Shown here one piece after another: positions 47,468 through 58,700 of a DNA stretch of 64,000 nt (its first letter is position 1; the number at the start of each line of letters is the position of its first letter). The stretch covers positions 222,185,991 to 222,249,990 of the forward strand of contig CM056994.1 of the NCBI GenBank assembly GCA_029891345.1, in the 5' to 3' direction. The notes beneath the pieces were generated by a model. The model saw only the letters and a program-made list of their open reading frames with translations. It was not told the DNA's origin and searched no databases. A program made the position numbers and the translations under genes. The DNA comes from Dryococelus australis. Its lineage: Eukaryota > Arthropoda > Insecta > Phasmatodea > Phasmatidae.

Positions 47468-48838
47468 TTATATATCTTCAGTAATTCCCTCTTTCAAAAA
47501 ATCATAAGTTAAATTTATTTGGCTAATTAGAAGAACATTGCAAATTGTTCTGGCTCCAACAGCCTTATCAATATCAACACTAATTTGTATATTTGTTTTT
47601 TCTTTAACTACAATTGTTTTTCTATATAAGCAACCAATAGTAATATACAATGGTCTTCGACCCCAAAATGAATAATAATTCGTATTACCATCAAAGTAGA
47701 GTCGGCTTATAATAGAGTTCATTATTTCTATACATTTTATCAAGTTTTGTTTTAGAATGTCTAAAATCGTTATAAGCAAGAAACGCTTTATCACTAAAAT
47801 TATTGCCAGTATCTAGATTCAAATTTTCTTTTGGAAAAACTACATTTCTTCCTTTTTGAACATAAATATTTTATATATTACAATAATCAAACACAGAAGA
47901 ATGTACATACTGATTAGCATGATTTATTCTATTAGTTTGAAAACTTACAATTACAAAATCGGAATGAACAAATTGTAAATTATTAAACCGGTATTTTATA
48001 TCAAAGTTAAAACTAGTTCACCTAGTAGGAATTTCTATATCTAAAAATTACCAACAATCAAAACTAATAGTAATTTTAGGGTTTTTCTATATTTTTTCTT
48101 TAATTGCAATGACTGTGTTAGGTTCATATTCCAAAATAGGCCACATAATTTCTCATTTTAGAATAACAACTTCACCCAGATCAGCATAATGTCTATCAAG
48201 TGAACTGCCTGCTTTCTTATTTTGAAAAATAAATAAACGCTTGTTATCAAATGAATTTCTAATAAAACTAATTTTATAGCCACATTTCCAATAAACCTCA
48301 CTGTTGTCATGAATAAAACCAAACAGATATCTTAGAGGATAGATTATTACATTTGGTTTAAAACAATGAGTAACTTTTACCCGAAAACAATAATCAACAC
48401 AACTTAATTCTAAATAACTATGTTCACCTGGAGATCTTAACAAAGTATTCATCAGTGTTGATGTTATTCCTGGATTATCGATAGCTTCAATATGTCCATG
48501 TTATGAGATTTCTACTCTAGAAAATTGAAAGGGAAAAATGTTAAAACAAACATCAATATTATCTAACTTGTCATATTTTGTCACATTTCCTTCTCTATCT
48601 CTCTTTAGTAAACGAAATTGTTCGTAAACATAAGCATAAGCTGGAAAAGAAAACCCATCTCCTATAGGAATAACAAAATCAATTCTATCACTATAAACAT
48701 TTAAATTCCGCCTAGGTTGATCAGTTGGGGGAAAAGTTTGTCTATCAATGCGCTCAATACTTTATTAACTCATTTAGAAGAAAAGAATGATATATAAATA
48801 AAAGATTCGAAGGACATTTCTCGAATTAAATTACTCAT
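47468..48838 (-). pseudogene. Polinton capsid-like protein (jelly-roll capsid candidate), broken
   Basis: Reading on the minus strand from about 48838, coding signal is continuous across frameshifts. It has an N-terminal DRIDFVIPIGDGFSFPAY region, a RVEIS...HGHIEAIDNPGITS block, and a long central part (48153-48452) with DLGEVVILK. A segment reading VHSDFVIVSFQTNRIN and FDYCNI lies near 47900-47960. The C-terminal part (47468-47794) contains TNIQISVDIDKAVGA and ends SQINLTYDFLKEGI. These blocks match my recollection of the large conserved Polinton structural protein. I cannot verify whether it is the double-jelly-roll major capsid or the single-jelly-roll penton. About 450 codons, with at least five breaks. 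Confidence 0.55.
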
Positions 48839-49170
48839 TTAGAGATACAAAAATTATAAAAAAAACATCATGAAGTGTAATATGAAAGAAATAAGGAGAA
48901 TCTACCATAAATTCGCGAATTTCAAGATATCGGAATAAAGGTAGAAAAAGTAAGTGAAGAAAATAAAAATTTAATAATAACACTAGTTCCTGTTGCAGAA
49001 AAAAAATTAGATTTTCCACCTACTCCTGAATAAACATAATTTGAAAGAAAATGATTCTCATAATCTCCTAATGTTGAAGAGCGAATGGGAATTGTACAAT
49101 TGAAAAATTTAATGCAGCGTTCAACTGATTCTACTATAAATCTCTGAAAAGAAATAGCACACAAAAATTT

Positions 49171-49640
49171 GTTAAAGCACCACACAGATTAAATGGAGAT
49201 GGACAAAATTTTAAAATTGGAGATGCAAAAGTAACGATAAAAAATTATAAACTATTTGTTAAAGATGAAGATTATACATTAACAGAAGGACTTTCCTGTT
49301 TGTTAACAAAAAAGAGCCTGTAGGTTTAGCAGGTAAATACACTAGTGATGGCTATGAAAATTACAAAAAAAAAGTATTATATCAACCAATGCCACATACT
49401 TACTAAGCAAATAAATGCGAATCAAAGTTGGAAGTACAATAAGATAATTAAACCATTTTATGATTCAATGTATGAACAGCATAAAAGCACAGTTAAAATC
49501 AGTGCCAAACATGCTTGAAAGAATGATTTCTCAAAAAACTCCTAGATCTGGAGAAGGTATAAATAAGTACAATATTTTACCAAAAGAACATATTTGGATT
49601 GTAAGTTATTCATTAAGAAGAAAATTCTGGTAATAACAAT
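49171..49640 (+). pseudogene. Conserved Polinton protein preceding the PLA2-like gene
   Basis: Plus-strand frames read KAPHRLNGDGQNFKIGDAKV, then KDEDYTLTEGLSCLL, then PRSGEGINKYNILPKEHIW. This type of sequence usually precedes the PLA2-like gene in Polintons and is predicted to be structural. The frame shifts at about 49300 and 49390. The upstream stretch 48840-49170 is ambiguous: an 87-codon minus-strand ORF and plus-strand fragments compete. Confidence 0.45.
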
Positions 49641-49664
49641 TTTCACAATGAAAAAGTAAGCATA

Positions 49665-50033
49665 ATGGATATGTTGAATAATAAATTTTCTGATTTTGTT
49701 ATTAATAATCCAAAAGGAATGCCCTATCTTATAAGGATTTTAAATGTAATTCCACACTCTTTTTGGAGTTCTGAATATCACAGCAAAGGTATTATAAATT
49801 GGGCACTAAACAATTTAAATTTACCCGAAATGCATTTGCCTGGTTATAATTATTGTGGTCCATTAAAAAAATTAAATGAAAGACTAGAAAGAGGTAACAA
49901 TGGCATAAATACATTAGATGAAGCATGTAAATATCACGTTATTGCTTATAGAGTCCACAAGGATCGCGAATCTAGACACGAAGCTGATAAAATTGTACAA
50001 AAAATAATAATAAAAAGAAACTCTGTTAGATAA
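49665..50033 (+). pseudogene. Polinton PLA2-like (parvovirus VP1-type phospholipase fold) protein
   Basis: An open frame of 122 codons. Residues 59-96 carry the viral phospholipase A2 signature: PGYNYCGP (residues 59-66, calcium-loop position) followed by LDEACKYHVIAY (84-95). The catalytic His is present (H91, 49935-49937). The Asp that normally follows it is Val92, and the Gly that normally ends the loop after CGP is Leu67. A basic tail (SRHEADKI, then KIIIKRN) follows. In parvoviruses this domain helps virions leave endosomes. In Polintons it is assumed to have a similar entry role. Both substitutions predict loss of calcium binding and activity, although the frame is intact. The preceding N-terminal region (1-50) has no recognised domain. 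Confidence 0.78.
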
Positions 50034-50319
50034 AAATACTGCAATTGGTGAAAAAATTGCTTCTGCTGCCGTTCCTTCAACTATGTTTACAAAAAGAAAA
50101 TTTGGATGGGGAATTAAAACAGTTTATTAATTATATATCATTTTTAATTATACAAATGAAGATAAAAATTAAAATGTTGATATACCCATTGATAAATTAA
50201 GAGATTTGTGTATAGATTTTTTTAAACAAAAGATCAACTTGAGAAAAAAAGATTAAAAATTAAAATAAGGAAAAGATTTCTTATTAACTTTAACATTGTA
50301 CTAAAAAAATATATTAAAT

Positions 50320-50520
50320 TTAAAAGAAGGAAATAGGTTACATCACGGAGGATTTTTACCAATTTTATTTCCAATTTTAGATGTTCTTGGTGCTTTAGCA
50401 AGAGGAGCTACTGCAATTTATAATTCTTTTCAACAGCCGAGAAAAATAAAAAAGAATTAGAAGAGCAAAATAGACATAATTTAGCAATGGAAAATAAATC
50501 AGGAAGTGGTTTAGTTGACA
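50320..50520 (+). pseudogene. Polinton Gly/hydrophobic virion-type protein (pVI/PY-like)
   Basis: Near 50338 the plus strand reads GNRLHHGGFLPILFPILDVL, then GALARGATAIYNSFQQ. It is a Gly-preceded amphipathic hydrophobic segment like the pVI-type minor capsid proteins found just upstream of the protease in Polintons. A basic linker follows. It is frameshifted at about 50455. Confidence 0.45.
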
Positions 50521-50539
50521 AAAAATGAGGACAGCCAAA

Positions 50540-50890
50540 AAAAAAAGATTATGTATCACCATTATTTAATATTGATACTGAAAAATATGTAAAAATATTA
50601 AATATAAAAAAATTTCAGAAATGTTCATATAATTGATGAATTGCCAAAAATATGCACAAAAATGAATGTGCAGTGGTTAATTTTGATATTTCAACAAATC
50701 CTGGTACTCATTGGTTTTGCTATTTTTAATAAAACAACAATTTTTACTATTTTGGTTAATTGGCGGATATGTTTATTACAATTATAATAGTATTCAGAAT
50801 TTTTGTTTGGTTATATGTGAACATCTATGTTTAATTGTTTTACAACTTTTTTTCGAGAGGTTTTATGTTTAATGATATAATTTCTTTGCT
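50540..50890 (+). pseudogene. Polinton adenain-like cysteine protease, broken
   Basis: The upstream motif SPLFNIDTEKYVKILNIKK (about 50556-50615) leads into NECAVVNFDIS and GTHW (His codon 50709-50711), then an aromatic segment, then ICEHLC with the presumed catalytic Cys at 50828-50830. This is the His...Cys order of the Ulp1/adenain protease fold that matures virion proteins. The Gly usually found before HLC (CGHLC) is Glu here. Frameshifts near 50615, 50725 and 50770 inactivate it. It lies between the pVI-like and fibre-like genes. Confidence 0.7.
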
Positions 50891-50899
50891 ATTAAGTGA

Positions 50900-51635
50900 C
50901 GGGTATATTTTCGAAAATATTAATCAATAAGATATAAAAATTTTGACACTAATGCATATACATTAAAATCATATGTATATTGACAATGCAATTCCAGTGT
51001 TTCTTCTTTACAAAGTAAACTATCAACTGTTTTGATTATACACAAGCTTATGTTTCTTTTTTAGGGCACAGAGTTGTTAATATAAATGATCCTAGAGACT
51101 ATAAAGAAACAGTCAATAAAATATTTTTTAATAAACAAATTTCTGATTATGCTTTATTAGAAGATATACCTTTACGATTCAGTAATACTATTGCCGATTA
51201 TATAACACGAACAAATGATACAAAAAAGGTATTTAAAAATGATGTAGATTCGAAATACAATACTATTGCTTCTGATTATGCATTAAAATATACGTAGATT
51301 CAAAATATATTATTATTGTTATTGCATTACAAGGTCAACTTATTAAAGTGTATGTCTATACAAATGATTATGTTTCTCTTCAAAATCGTCGAATTAATAA
51401 TATGGCTAATCCTGTAGATGGAAAAGATGCAGTCAGTAAAATATATTTCGATAAAGAAATAGTTGTTAAATTACAAAATTTATACCAATCAATTTTGAAT
51501 TATTGTGATACACTTGCGAACTCAAAAGTTGAGAAATTCAAGGAAGAAAAATCATATATATTTTATTTACCTGCATTGTGGGATAAAATTAGTAATATTA
51601 TTTACTTAGATAATAATCTAATTTTCTTTAAGTAA
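50900..51635 (+). pseudogene. Polinton fibre-like protein
   Basis: Coding-like fragments include HRVVNINDPRDYKETVNK (51070-51125), DYALLEDIPLRFSN and the open frame 51348-51635. That frame has QNRRINNMANPVDGKDAVSK, the phrase typical of phage-tail-fibre-like and Polinton fibre-like proteins (R-I-x-N-x-x-x-P-x-D-x-x-D-A-V). It ends at 51635, directly before the integrase region. The frame is broken upstream. Confidence 0.5.
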
Positions 51636-51639
51636 GAAA

Positions 51640-52520
51640 GTCACCAAAAATAACAATATAAAAAATGAAAATACTAAAAATGGACGATTAGTTCAGAAAA
51701 GTAAATGTGCTAAATGTAATTCTAATAAAACAACAATAAAAAAATTTCCCATTGTAAGACAAGGAATAATTGATGATTTATGGCAAATTGATCTTGTTGA
51801 AATGGATATTGGTAATTTAAAAGGCATATTACATATAAACAATGGTTACAAGTATATTATGTCAATTATTGATGTATTTTCAAAATATGCATTTGCAATA
51901 ACTTTGAAAGATAAATCAGCTAAAAATTTATAATAAAATATTTAATGAAGTTATGCAAAAATATATCAATCCATATTCTACATTTAGTGAACTTAAAGCC
52001 AGTGTTGTGGAGAGATATAATCGTACGATGAAGAATAAAATGTGGAAGAAATTTGCTTTGAATGGCAATTATAAATGGGTAAATATATTTAATGATTTAG
52101 TTAAAGAATACAACAATACCGAACATATAACTATTGGTATGAAACCAATTGAAGTCAATAAGAAAAAAATTATATCAAACATATATGATTACTGAACCGA
52201 AATATAAACTTGGCTATATTGTTCATGAGAGCAAAAATAAACAATTTTTTGAAAAGGATTATATTCCTAATTGGACAACAGAATTATTTACTATTTTTGA
52301 GGTTTTAAATTATGATGTGCCTACTTACAAACTACAAGTTATAAACTGAGAAGAAATAAAAGGCAGTTTTTATGAACACAAAAATTATGAAAACTAACAA
52401 TCCTAATGAAAATTCGGTTGCAAAAGTTTTGAAAACTACAGGTAATAAAATTCATATAAAATGGTTAGGTATTAATAAATTTCATAACTCTTGAATTAAT
52501 GAAACAGATGTTTTGTGAAT
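51640..52520 (+). pseudogene. Polinton integrase (rve family), internal catalytic deletion
   Basis: The zinc-ribbon-like start GRLVQKSKCAKCNSNKTT (51690-51745) may be a separate small gene. The integrase core begins DDLWQIDLVEM (first catalytic Asp 51790-51792) and continues FSKYAFAITLKDKS. It then jumps at about 51930 straight to KIFNEVMQKY, so the segment that should hold the second Asp is missing. The rest is present: SELKASVVERYNRTMKNKMW with the catalytic Glu (52010-52012), NNTEHITIGMKPIEV, and a chromodomain-like C-terminus (NKIHIKWLGINKF, about 52440-52480). It would catalyse element insertion. This copy cannot. Confidence 0.85.
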
Positions 52521-52567
52521 TTGAAAATTAAATCTAGAAAATATAATATTATTAAAATAAAAAATTA

Positions 52568-53395
52568 GCTTCTTACTCAGTTCGACAAAGATTATTAATA
52601 TCATTAATCAACTGTTGTTGATATAGTTATTTCTGGAAATTTTATAATAGTTACGAAAACACTCAATGTGACCATTCAATGTTTCTTTCACTCTTTGATA
52701 TAAATTGATACAAATTGGAATGTAATCAAATCTCAATAACTGTTCACAATATGGATGTTTATCTACAATTCTATCTAACTATCTTTGAACATTTTTTCTT
52801 GAAGTTATAATGACATGATAATCATATTCGCAATCATTTTAATTTTGTGTTTGTTGTACAGCACGAGAGGCTGTTTCTCTGATTTCCTCATTTCTGTGGG
52901 CTATTACATCGAAAGCCATATCAACTGACTCTCTTAAATTTTCTATATGGTTATCTTTAGTTTCATTTATATCTCTTAAATCATTAACTTTAATTTCGTT
53001 CATTTTATTTATGTGATTAACTTTAATTTTTTTAATATGCTCTTTTTGGCCTTTGTATAAATGCATTATATATTTTGAATATTATATTCGCAATGCTTTC
53101 TTATTAATGGAAGAACTTCTTTAGTTACCCAATCTTGGAATTGTTCGACTTGTTTCATTTTATATTTTGAAGTTAACTAATATAATCCAGATTAATTGAT
53201 AAATATTGTATTATGGTTGCACTATTCTAGTGCTATCTAATTTCTTATAAAATATCTTGTATTTTTTAAATATGATCATTAATAACCTTTCTAGGTCTTT
53301 TGTATCCCAATATTATTATCATCATCAAAAATTAAAAAAACTGGTTTACCATTGTAAATAAGCTTGTTGTTATTTATATCTATAATTGACTCCAT
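52568..53395 (-). pseudogene. Bro-N domain protein (BRO/MSV199-like) in the Polinton
   Basis: From ATG 53395 the minus strand reads MESIIDINNNKLIYNGKPVF, then after breaks TIFINQSGLY (about 53178-53207) and FQDWVTKEVLPLIRKHCEY (about 53084-53145). These are hallmark segments of the Bro-N domain of baculovirus/poxvirus BRO and related proteins. A coiled-coil-like charged segment follows (52839-53066, Lys/Asn/Glu-rich repeats of HIxK/NEIK). The end resembles the C-terminal domain of the same proteins (VDKHPYCEQLLRFDYIP, about 52650-52770). BRO proteins bind nucleic acid. The role in Polintons is unknown. There are several stops and frameshifts. Confidence 0.65.
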
Positions 53396-53820
53396 TTTAT
53401 ATGCAAAATTAGCAGAAGTGAAATTGGTGAGTAGTAAATATGTTTTATAGATACTATTTTTTAATTATGAAATGAAAAAAATAAAGAAAAGAAAATTTAA
53501 GAATATAGACCAAATTCATTGTAAAATAAGGCATTTGGCTGTGTGCTAAAGGTATCCCTATTTTAGGAATGCTATTAAGACCAAAAAATTTATTTTTATC
53601 ATCACTTTCAACAACATGTTTATAAGCTGTTTATTTCAAGAAATTACAAAAGGTTTTTGAGTAACTTAATGCTGCACCAGTGACCTGTTTATTTATTGTG
53701 TTTACAGATATTTTGATTGTGCCAGTAACCCAATTTTTTCCCTGCCTTATTTTATCACCTGCAAAACTCCATTTGGAGAAACCCATCACCTTGCTACTTG
53801 GCCAGCCTGTTTATATATGT
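53396..53820. other. Polinton DNA with no recognised gene
   Basis: AT-rich. The minus strand contains fragments that look weakly coding (for example LNSIPKIGIP), but nothing is identifiable. Confidence 0.35.
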
Positions 53821-54009
53821 TATTTAGCAGAGAGGTGATGGGATTTTATTAATGGTTTTTTATTTTTTGTTTTCTGTTACTCCTATCATATAGTGGGACC
53901 CTTTCCACAATATGAATCACTCTGCCTTATATGTCTGATGTACTACAGTGTAGCATAGAGAGTATTTTTTTTGTGTTGGAAATTAAGACGTATCATTTAT
54001 TTGCACTAA

Positions 54010-54208
54010 CACTCATATATTGAATATATAATCAAGAGCTAGGTTTTTTAAGCTCAAATTCTGAATGATTTGGTGATAATATAATAGCACAAATATTGGT
54101 GCCTCATATTCACATTGTTTAATTATCTGCTTAGACCAGAGGTCGAACCCACGACCTTCACATTTGAAATCAAGCATCTTGCCACCAAGCCACTGTGACA
54201 ATAGGGCA
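54010..54208 (-). mobile_element. tRNA-derived SINE, second family
   Basis: A and B boxes as above. The tail is AT-rich and ends near ATATATTCAATATATGAG. It could be mistaken for a tRNA gene, but no anticodon stem or acceptor stem closes. Confidence 0.6.
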
Positions 54209-54269
54209 TTGTGTCTATTAAAAGTCTTCGTGTGGCGAGCTGTGTGAGTTGGAAGCTTGTTATCAAGAG

Positions 54270-54270
<1 letters not shown>

Positions 54271-54302
<32 letters not shown>
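54271..54302. repeat. (GA)n microsatellite
   Basis: Perfect AG dinucleotide run of about 32 bases. Confidence 0.95.
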
Positions 54303-54303
<1 letters not shown>

Positions 54304-54436
54304 GTGTGGCTAGTAGATAGTGCCACTTCTGTGATAGGCTTCTTACTGTTTGTGGTGAGAGCTTGCTGAAGCTCTGTTGAGGGAAACTTGTGAGGCATGA
54401 AAGTGTTGTAAAGGCACATTCCAGCATTTTGCACAG

Positions 54437-55006
54437 ATACCTATAAATTTCTCATGTCATATCCCCACTGACAAAATCATTATAGATGTGTCTTAAGTTT
54501 GTATCATCTTGTTTAAATATATGTAGAAATTTCGTATTATCTCTCACCAGTTGCTTTGGTACTTTCAAATAAGTTTGAGCTAAATAAAATACATCTATAG
54601 TGTTGTGTCTCCAAATTGTAAAATAATAGCGAATGTCATCCTGCTTGTCTAAAATAACATTGTCGAATACAGCCAGCTAATTACTTTCACATAGATATAA
54701 GGGTAATCATCTCATCATTATTGTGAAAAAATTATGAAATTTTTCATTAAACTTGTTGGCTATCACAGCAAAATCATTTTGTAACTGAATATATTTTGGG
54801 TGATTTAAACTTTTTGAACAAACATACAATTTATTAAAATTTTGCCATCCTGGCTTATAATTAAAATTAATCATCAAATTAGTTTTTCCACACTTGCTTG
54901 GACCAATTAAAACTGCTCTTATGTTATCGGGCAATAATTCACAATTCTTTTTATTACCATCTCCTTCGGAAATTAAAACACCAACACCCCAATCAATATT
55001 TTTCAT
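54437..55006 (-). pseudogene. Polinton packaging ATPase (FtsK/HerA-type), broken
   Basis: Starts at ATG 55006 with MKNIDWGVGVLISEGDG. The Walker A motif GPSKCGKT is at residues 35-42 (54881-54904). The next block has YVCSKSLNHPKYIQL. After a stop at 54707 the C-terminal part continues in another frame with DVFYLAQTYLKVPKQL and FKQDDTNLRHIYNDF, typical of the Polinton ATPase that pumps DNA into capsids. The Walker B region is degraded around 54650. The gene ends at the SINE-bearing insertion, so its true 3' end may be lost or lie beyond it. Confidence 0.8.
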
Positions 55007-55029
55007 TTAATAATATAATTTTTAAATAA

Positions 55030-55752
55030 ATGGAGAATAAATTATTTAATTTAGTAGACAACAGTTCTGTACTAAAGAAGAAACTTAACTATGGCATCAT
55101 TCATCGAAGTAAATCTATTGCATTGATTAGTTTTCATGCAAATTTTTATCTCCTAATATAGACAGTAATACTCTAATGACAATTTAAAAATTGAGTACTG
55201 TTATTGACAAAAATGAAGTTGTAACTATTCCTAAAAGCAAATACTATATTGAATCTTTAAGAGAAACTATAAATTCAATTGAACCATTTTCAACTAATGA
55301 CATTGATTTAACAGAAGACTATGTGAAAAACAGAATATCAATTAAATCTTAGTTTTATATTAAACTTGATTATAGATTATCTGATGTGCTTGGTTTTGAG
55401 TGAAATATAACTATTGAACAGGACACAATTATTGTAGGTAGTATATTACCTGATTTTGACCAATTTAAAGAGATAACTGTTCACTGTAAATTGGCATATG
55501 GTATGTTTATAAAATATGATGCATCTAATCATTTAGAGACATATAATTGCTAGTTTTCCACCAGTAATGATGTTTGGTTTTAGAGATTATATTGTTCATG
55601 AGCAATCATATCTAATTATTTATAGAATTATTCATGAACTGTTCAATGATATTGTTTTAGAAATTGGAGAAAAAAATGGTAAACTAATTAATTTTGATGG
55701 TTCTAATATCGATATTGTTTTGGAAATTAAAGATGTTCCAAATATAATATAG
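55030..55752 (+). pseudogene. Polinton structural-type protein of uncertain role
   Basis: ATG 55030 begins MENKLFNLVDNSSVLKKKLN. Coding signal then continues across breaks: IPKSKYYIESLRETINSIEP, NRISIKS, YRLSDVLGF, SILPDFDQFKEITVHC. It ends in an open frame (55567-55752) with LFNDIVLEIGEKNGKLINFD and IDIVLEIKDVPNI. The pattern of a hydrophobic strand, acidic turn, GKLI-F and terminal strand resembles the C-terminus of Polinton capsid-lattice proteins (penton or other minor virion protein). The assignment is tentative. It is divergently transcribed from the ATPase gene, 23 bases apart. Confidence 0.45.
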
Positions 55753-55799
55753 AAATATAATAATATAAAATATAAAATTATTATTTAGTAACCACATAG

Positions 55800-58700
55800 T
55801 AATATATCTATAATATTTTCTTATTCATTATACATTTGTCATTGTTAAAATTAAATTTGTTTGCCATAAATTATTCTCTAGATTTTTTTGTTGTTTTCTT
55901 ATCTCTTGTAATCATATTGTTTTCTATAATCACATATATGTTAGCTTTTTGTACTAATTCGCCAATCTATTTCATGTACAATTCTAAAGTATTTTCGTGA
56001 TTTAGAGTGAATCCTGTAATTTTTGTAACGTGTTTTCCCAAAAAAATTTTATAACTCTAACTTTTCGGGCCAGTATTTATCCAATTTATACTATATTCGT
56101 ATTTTCCAAATTCGTCTGTCCATTCGCCAAGCAAACGACTTGTTCTATTAGTATTTTTTTCCATCGTCAATGTAAACTACACTGTCTGTGTCATAATATG
56201 CCACTTGTTCACCTAATCTATCAAGCAGCATTTCATATAATCTTAATCTAGCATTGGAAGTAGTGGAAGTTTCTATAAATATATTTGTTGCAGTGCTATC
56301 TTCTACATAATTATTGTTGTATTTATATGATACTTCAATTATTTTATCATTAATGTACCACAACAATGCTTATTTCTATTCTGCTGTCTAATAACAATTT
56401 GTACCAATAAACTGGATCAGAAATATATTCTGTGTGTGTTAAATTTTGCCTCTGTCTAAATTTTTCCCAGAGTGAATTTAAACAAATTTTGGCAACAGCA
56501 TGTTTTCAAGGATTTTGTTCAATTATTTCAATGTTTAAATATATATTTTATTCTTTTTAATAACATGAAATATATTCTTCTTTTTATTTGTAATTGTCTT
56601 CCCAAGGACTAGTTTATAATTTTATTTTCATAAATGTTTTAATGTTTATTTCTGAACATATTATTACTTCTTTGCTCAAAATGCCAACCTTCATGAATTT
56701 AAAGTACTTTGTAACCTTTTTCAATAGCTTTATTTAACTCTAATGCTGTCCATGTTCCGTTTAATGCTCTTTCTTCTTCACTATGTTTACATTCTCCTTT
56801 TTTCTCTACAACACATTTCGAACATAAAGTAAACAATAGTTTTTCTTGTTTAATTGGAAGTACTGGATCATATAAATTTTGTTGTAAACGTGCACATTTG
56901 ATCAATCGAAACCAATTTTCGTTGTCATTTTTAGGATTAAATATTTTAATAGGATGGCCAACTGGATAATAATCATTAAACATCACTATTGGATACAAAC
57001 GATACATATCTATATATCTTAATTTTTTTCCTGAAACTTTTAATTTAGTAGCATTTTTTCTGCCTCCAAAAAACGCATCTCTAGGTTGTAATGGTTCTAT
57101 AACATTTGTTTCAAATTGTTATTGAAAAATATTTATTTTTTACATTTGCAAGCCCACATTTTGCTTACTATGTAACCATTTCCCCTTAAAGTTGTCTCTC
57201 GATTGTTTGTTTTAGTAAATAAGTAATTCATACTTTCATTGTTGCATTTATTTATTGTATCAGGAGAATAACAGCCAGGACAAGCATGCCAAAAAAACCA
57301 TGATATTAATATATTGTTTTTGTTTTTTCATCATAACCATCAACTTTTGCTCCAAAATAGTAACTTCTCTGCCTTTCCAATTCATGTCGAACATTTGGAA
57401 ATGTATTTAACCACAACATTTTTTATTTACTAAACATTTATTTTATATCATCTTTAACTACTTCAATAGTATTATGCATAAGAAAATTCTCTCTGTAAAC
57501 AGCCATACAAACACCTGCTATTGTTATGTAGCAATATAGATCTATATTTGGTATTTCTAGAAAAAATTCTCTAAATTTAAGACAACCACACAGTAAAATT
57601 TCAACATCAGGATCACAATATTCAGCAAGTACTTTTTTTGAAATCGAAAATATAGTTTTCTTTTACTTCTTCAGCATGCCACTTGTTCTTGGTTCATTGT
57701 ACTGACTCCAAAATTTTTGTAGCAGGTATTTTTCCTATATAAATTTGATTTTCTGGTATATCAAAAAAGTGTGGAAAATATCCTTTCTAAGCACTTTTAA
57801 GCCAAATGTTTTTGGAAATGTTGAAAGACTTCCTTGAATAAAGTTTATACTATCAATTATTTTAACATTTAGACTCGATATTTTAAGTTACATAATTTTT
57901 GAGCCAAGATATATAGTATGCAGTTTTATACTATTTCTAAAACAATATTGTAAAATAACACACGAATTGCAGCCTTTAGAATTGTGTGCAATAAATCGAT
58001 ATCCTTAATTTTGTCAGGCATTGCCCATTCGCAAAACTTATTTGTTTTAAAATGCCTTTTGTTACCACTAAAATCTTGAACAGATATAGAGTTTGGCGTG
58101 TGGAAATCAGTATCTTGTGTGGTTTCGTAGACAAAAAAGTAATAAAAAATCGGCGTAAGAACAATTAATTTTTTTTCTTGTTTCGCCCATTACAAGTACA
58201 AGCTTTTGTATAAAAACTGTCTTTTTGAGACTTCTCTTGTATATAACATTTATGTTCATCAGTTTTCACCAATTCCTTACCATTCCAACATTTGGCATAA
58301 CCACATTCATGTTTTTTTATTTCTTAAACATATTTTATTAACACATTTTATACTTCTTATAGACTGTCTTACACACAGCATCGTGATTAGTAAAATATTC
58401 CTGTCCAAAACAATATCCATTACAGTTTTGACGACATATTCTAATACAATATTCGTTTTCCCAAACTTTTTTGTGTTGTGGTTGTTAGCACGAAGTACAT
58501 ATATTTTTATTATTTATTCCGCACTCATTATGATCTTTATTATTGTATGGTTTGTCACAATTTTTAAAATAATAGACACTACCTAAAAGTGATTTCATAC
58601 TTTTAATTACACAGTAGTGTTCAACGTGTAAGTATAAATAAATATTTGTTGGTTTTTTTTTGTTCCAGAATGAATAATTGAGTTGAAATGTGAAGGGGAA

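Larger units (their letters stand above)
53821..54436 (-). mobile_element. SINE-bearing insertion inside the Polinton
   Basis: The ATPase coding signal stops abruptly at about 54440 and composition changes to less AT-rich. On the minus strand, 54208-54130 is tRNA-like: A box GTGGCTTGGTGGCAAGATGC and B box GGGTTCGACCTC, with an extended non-tRNA tail to about 54010. A (GA)n tract (54271-54302) and unknown sequence make up the rest. The left edge is uncertain. The SINE differs from the family at 35398/37316/41768. Confidence 0.6.

Noticed and set aside
48831-49185. Minus-strand ORFs upstream of the capsid-like gene
   Set aside because: Strand is ambiguous. The plus strand has the continuing PLA2-upstream gene, and neither reading has a firm signature.
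54125-54208. tRNA gene on the minus strand
   Set aside because: Boxes are present but no closed cloverleaf is seen, and an extended tail follows. Better explained as a SINE.
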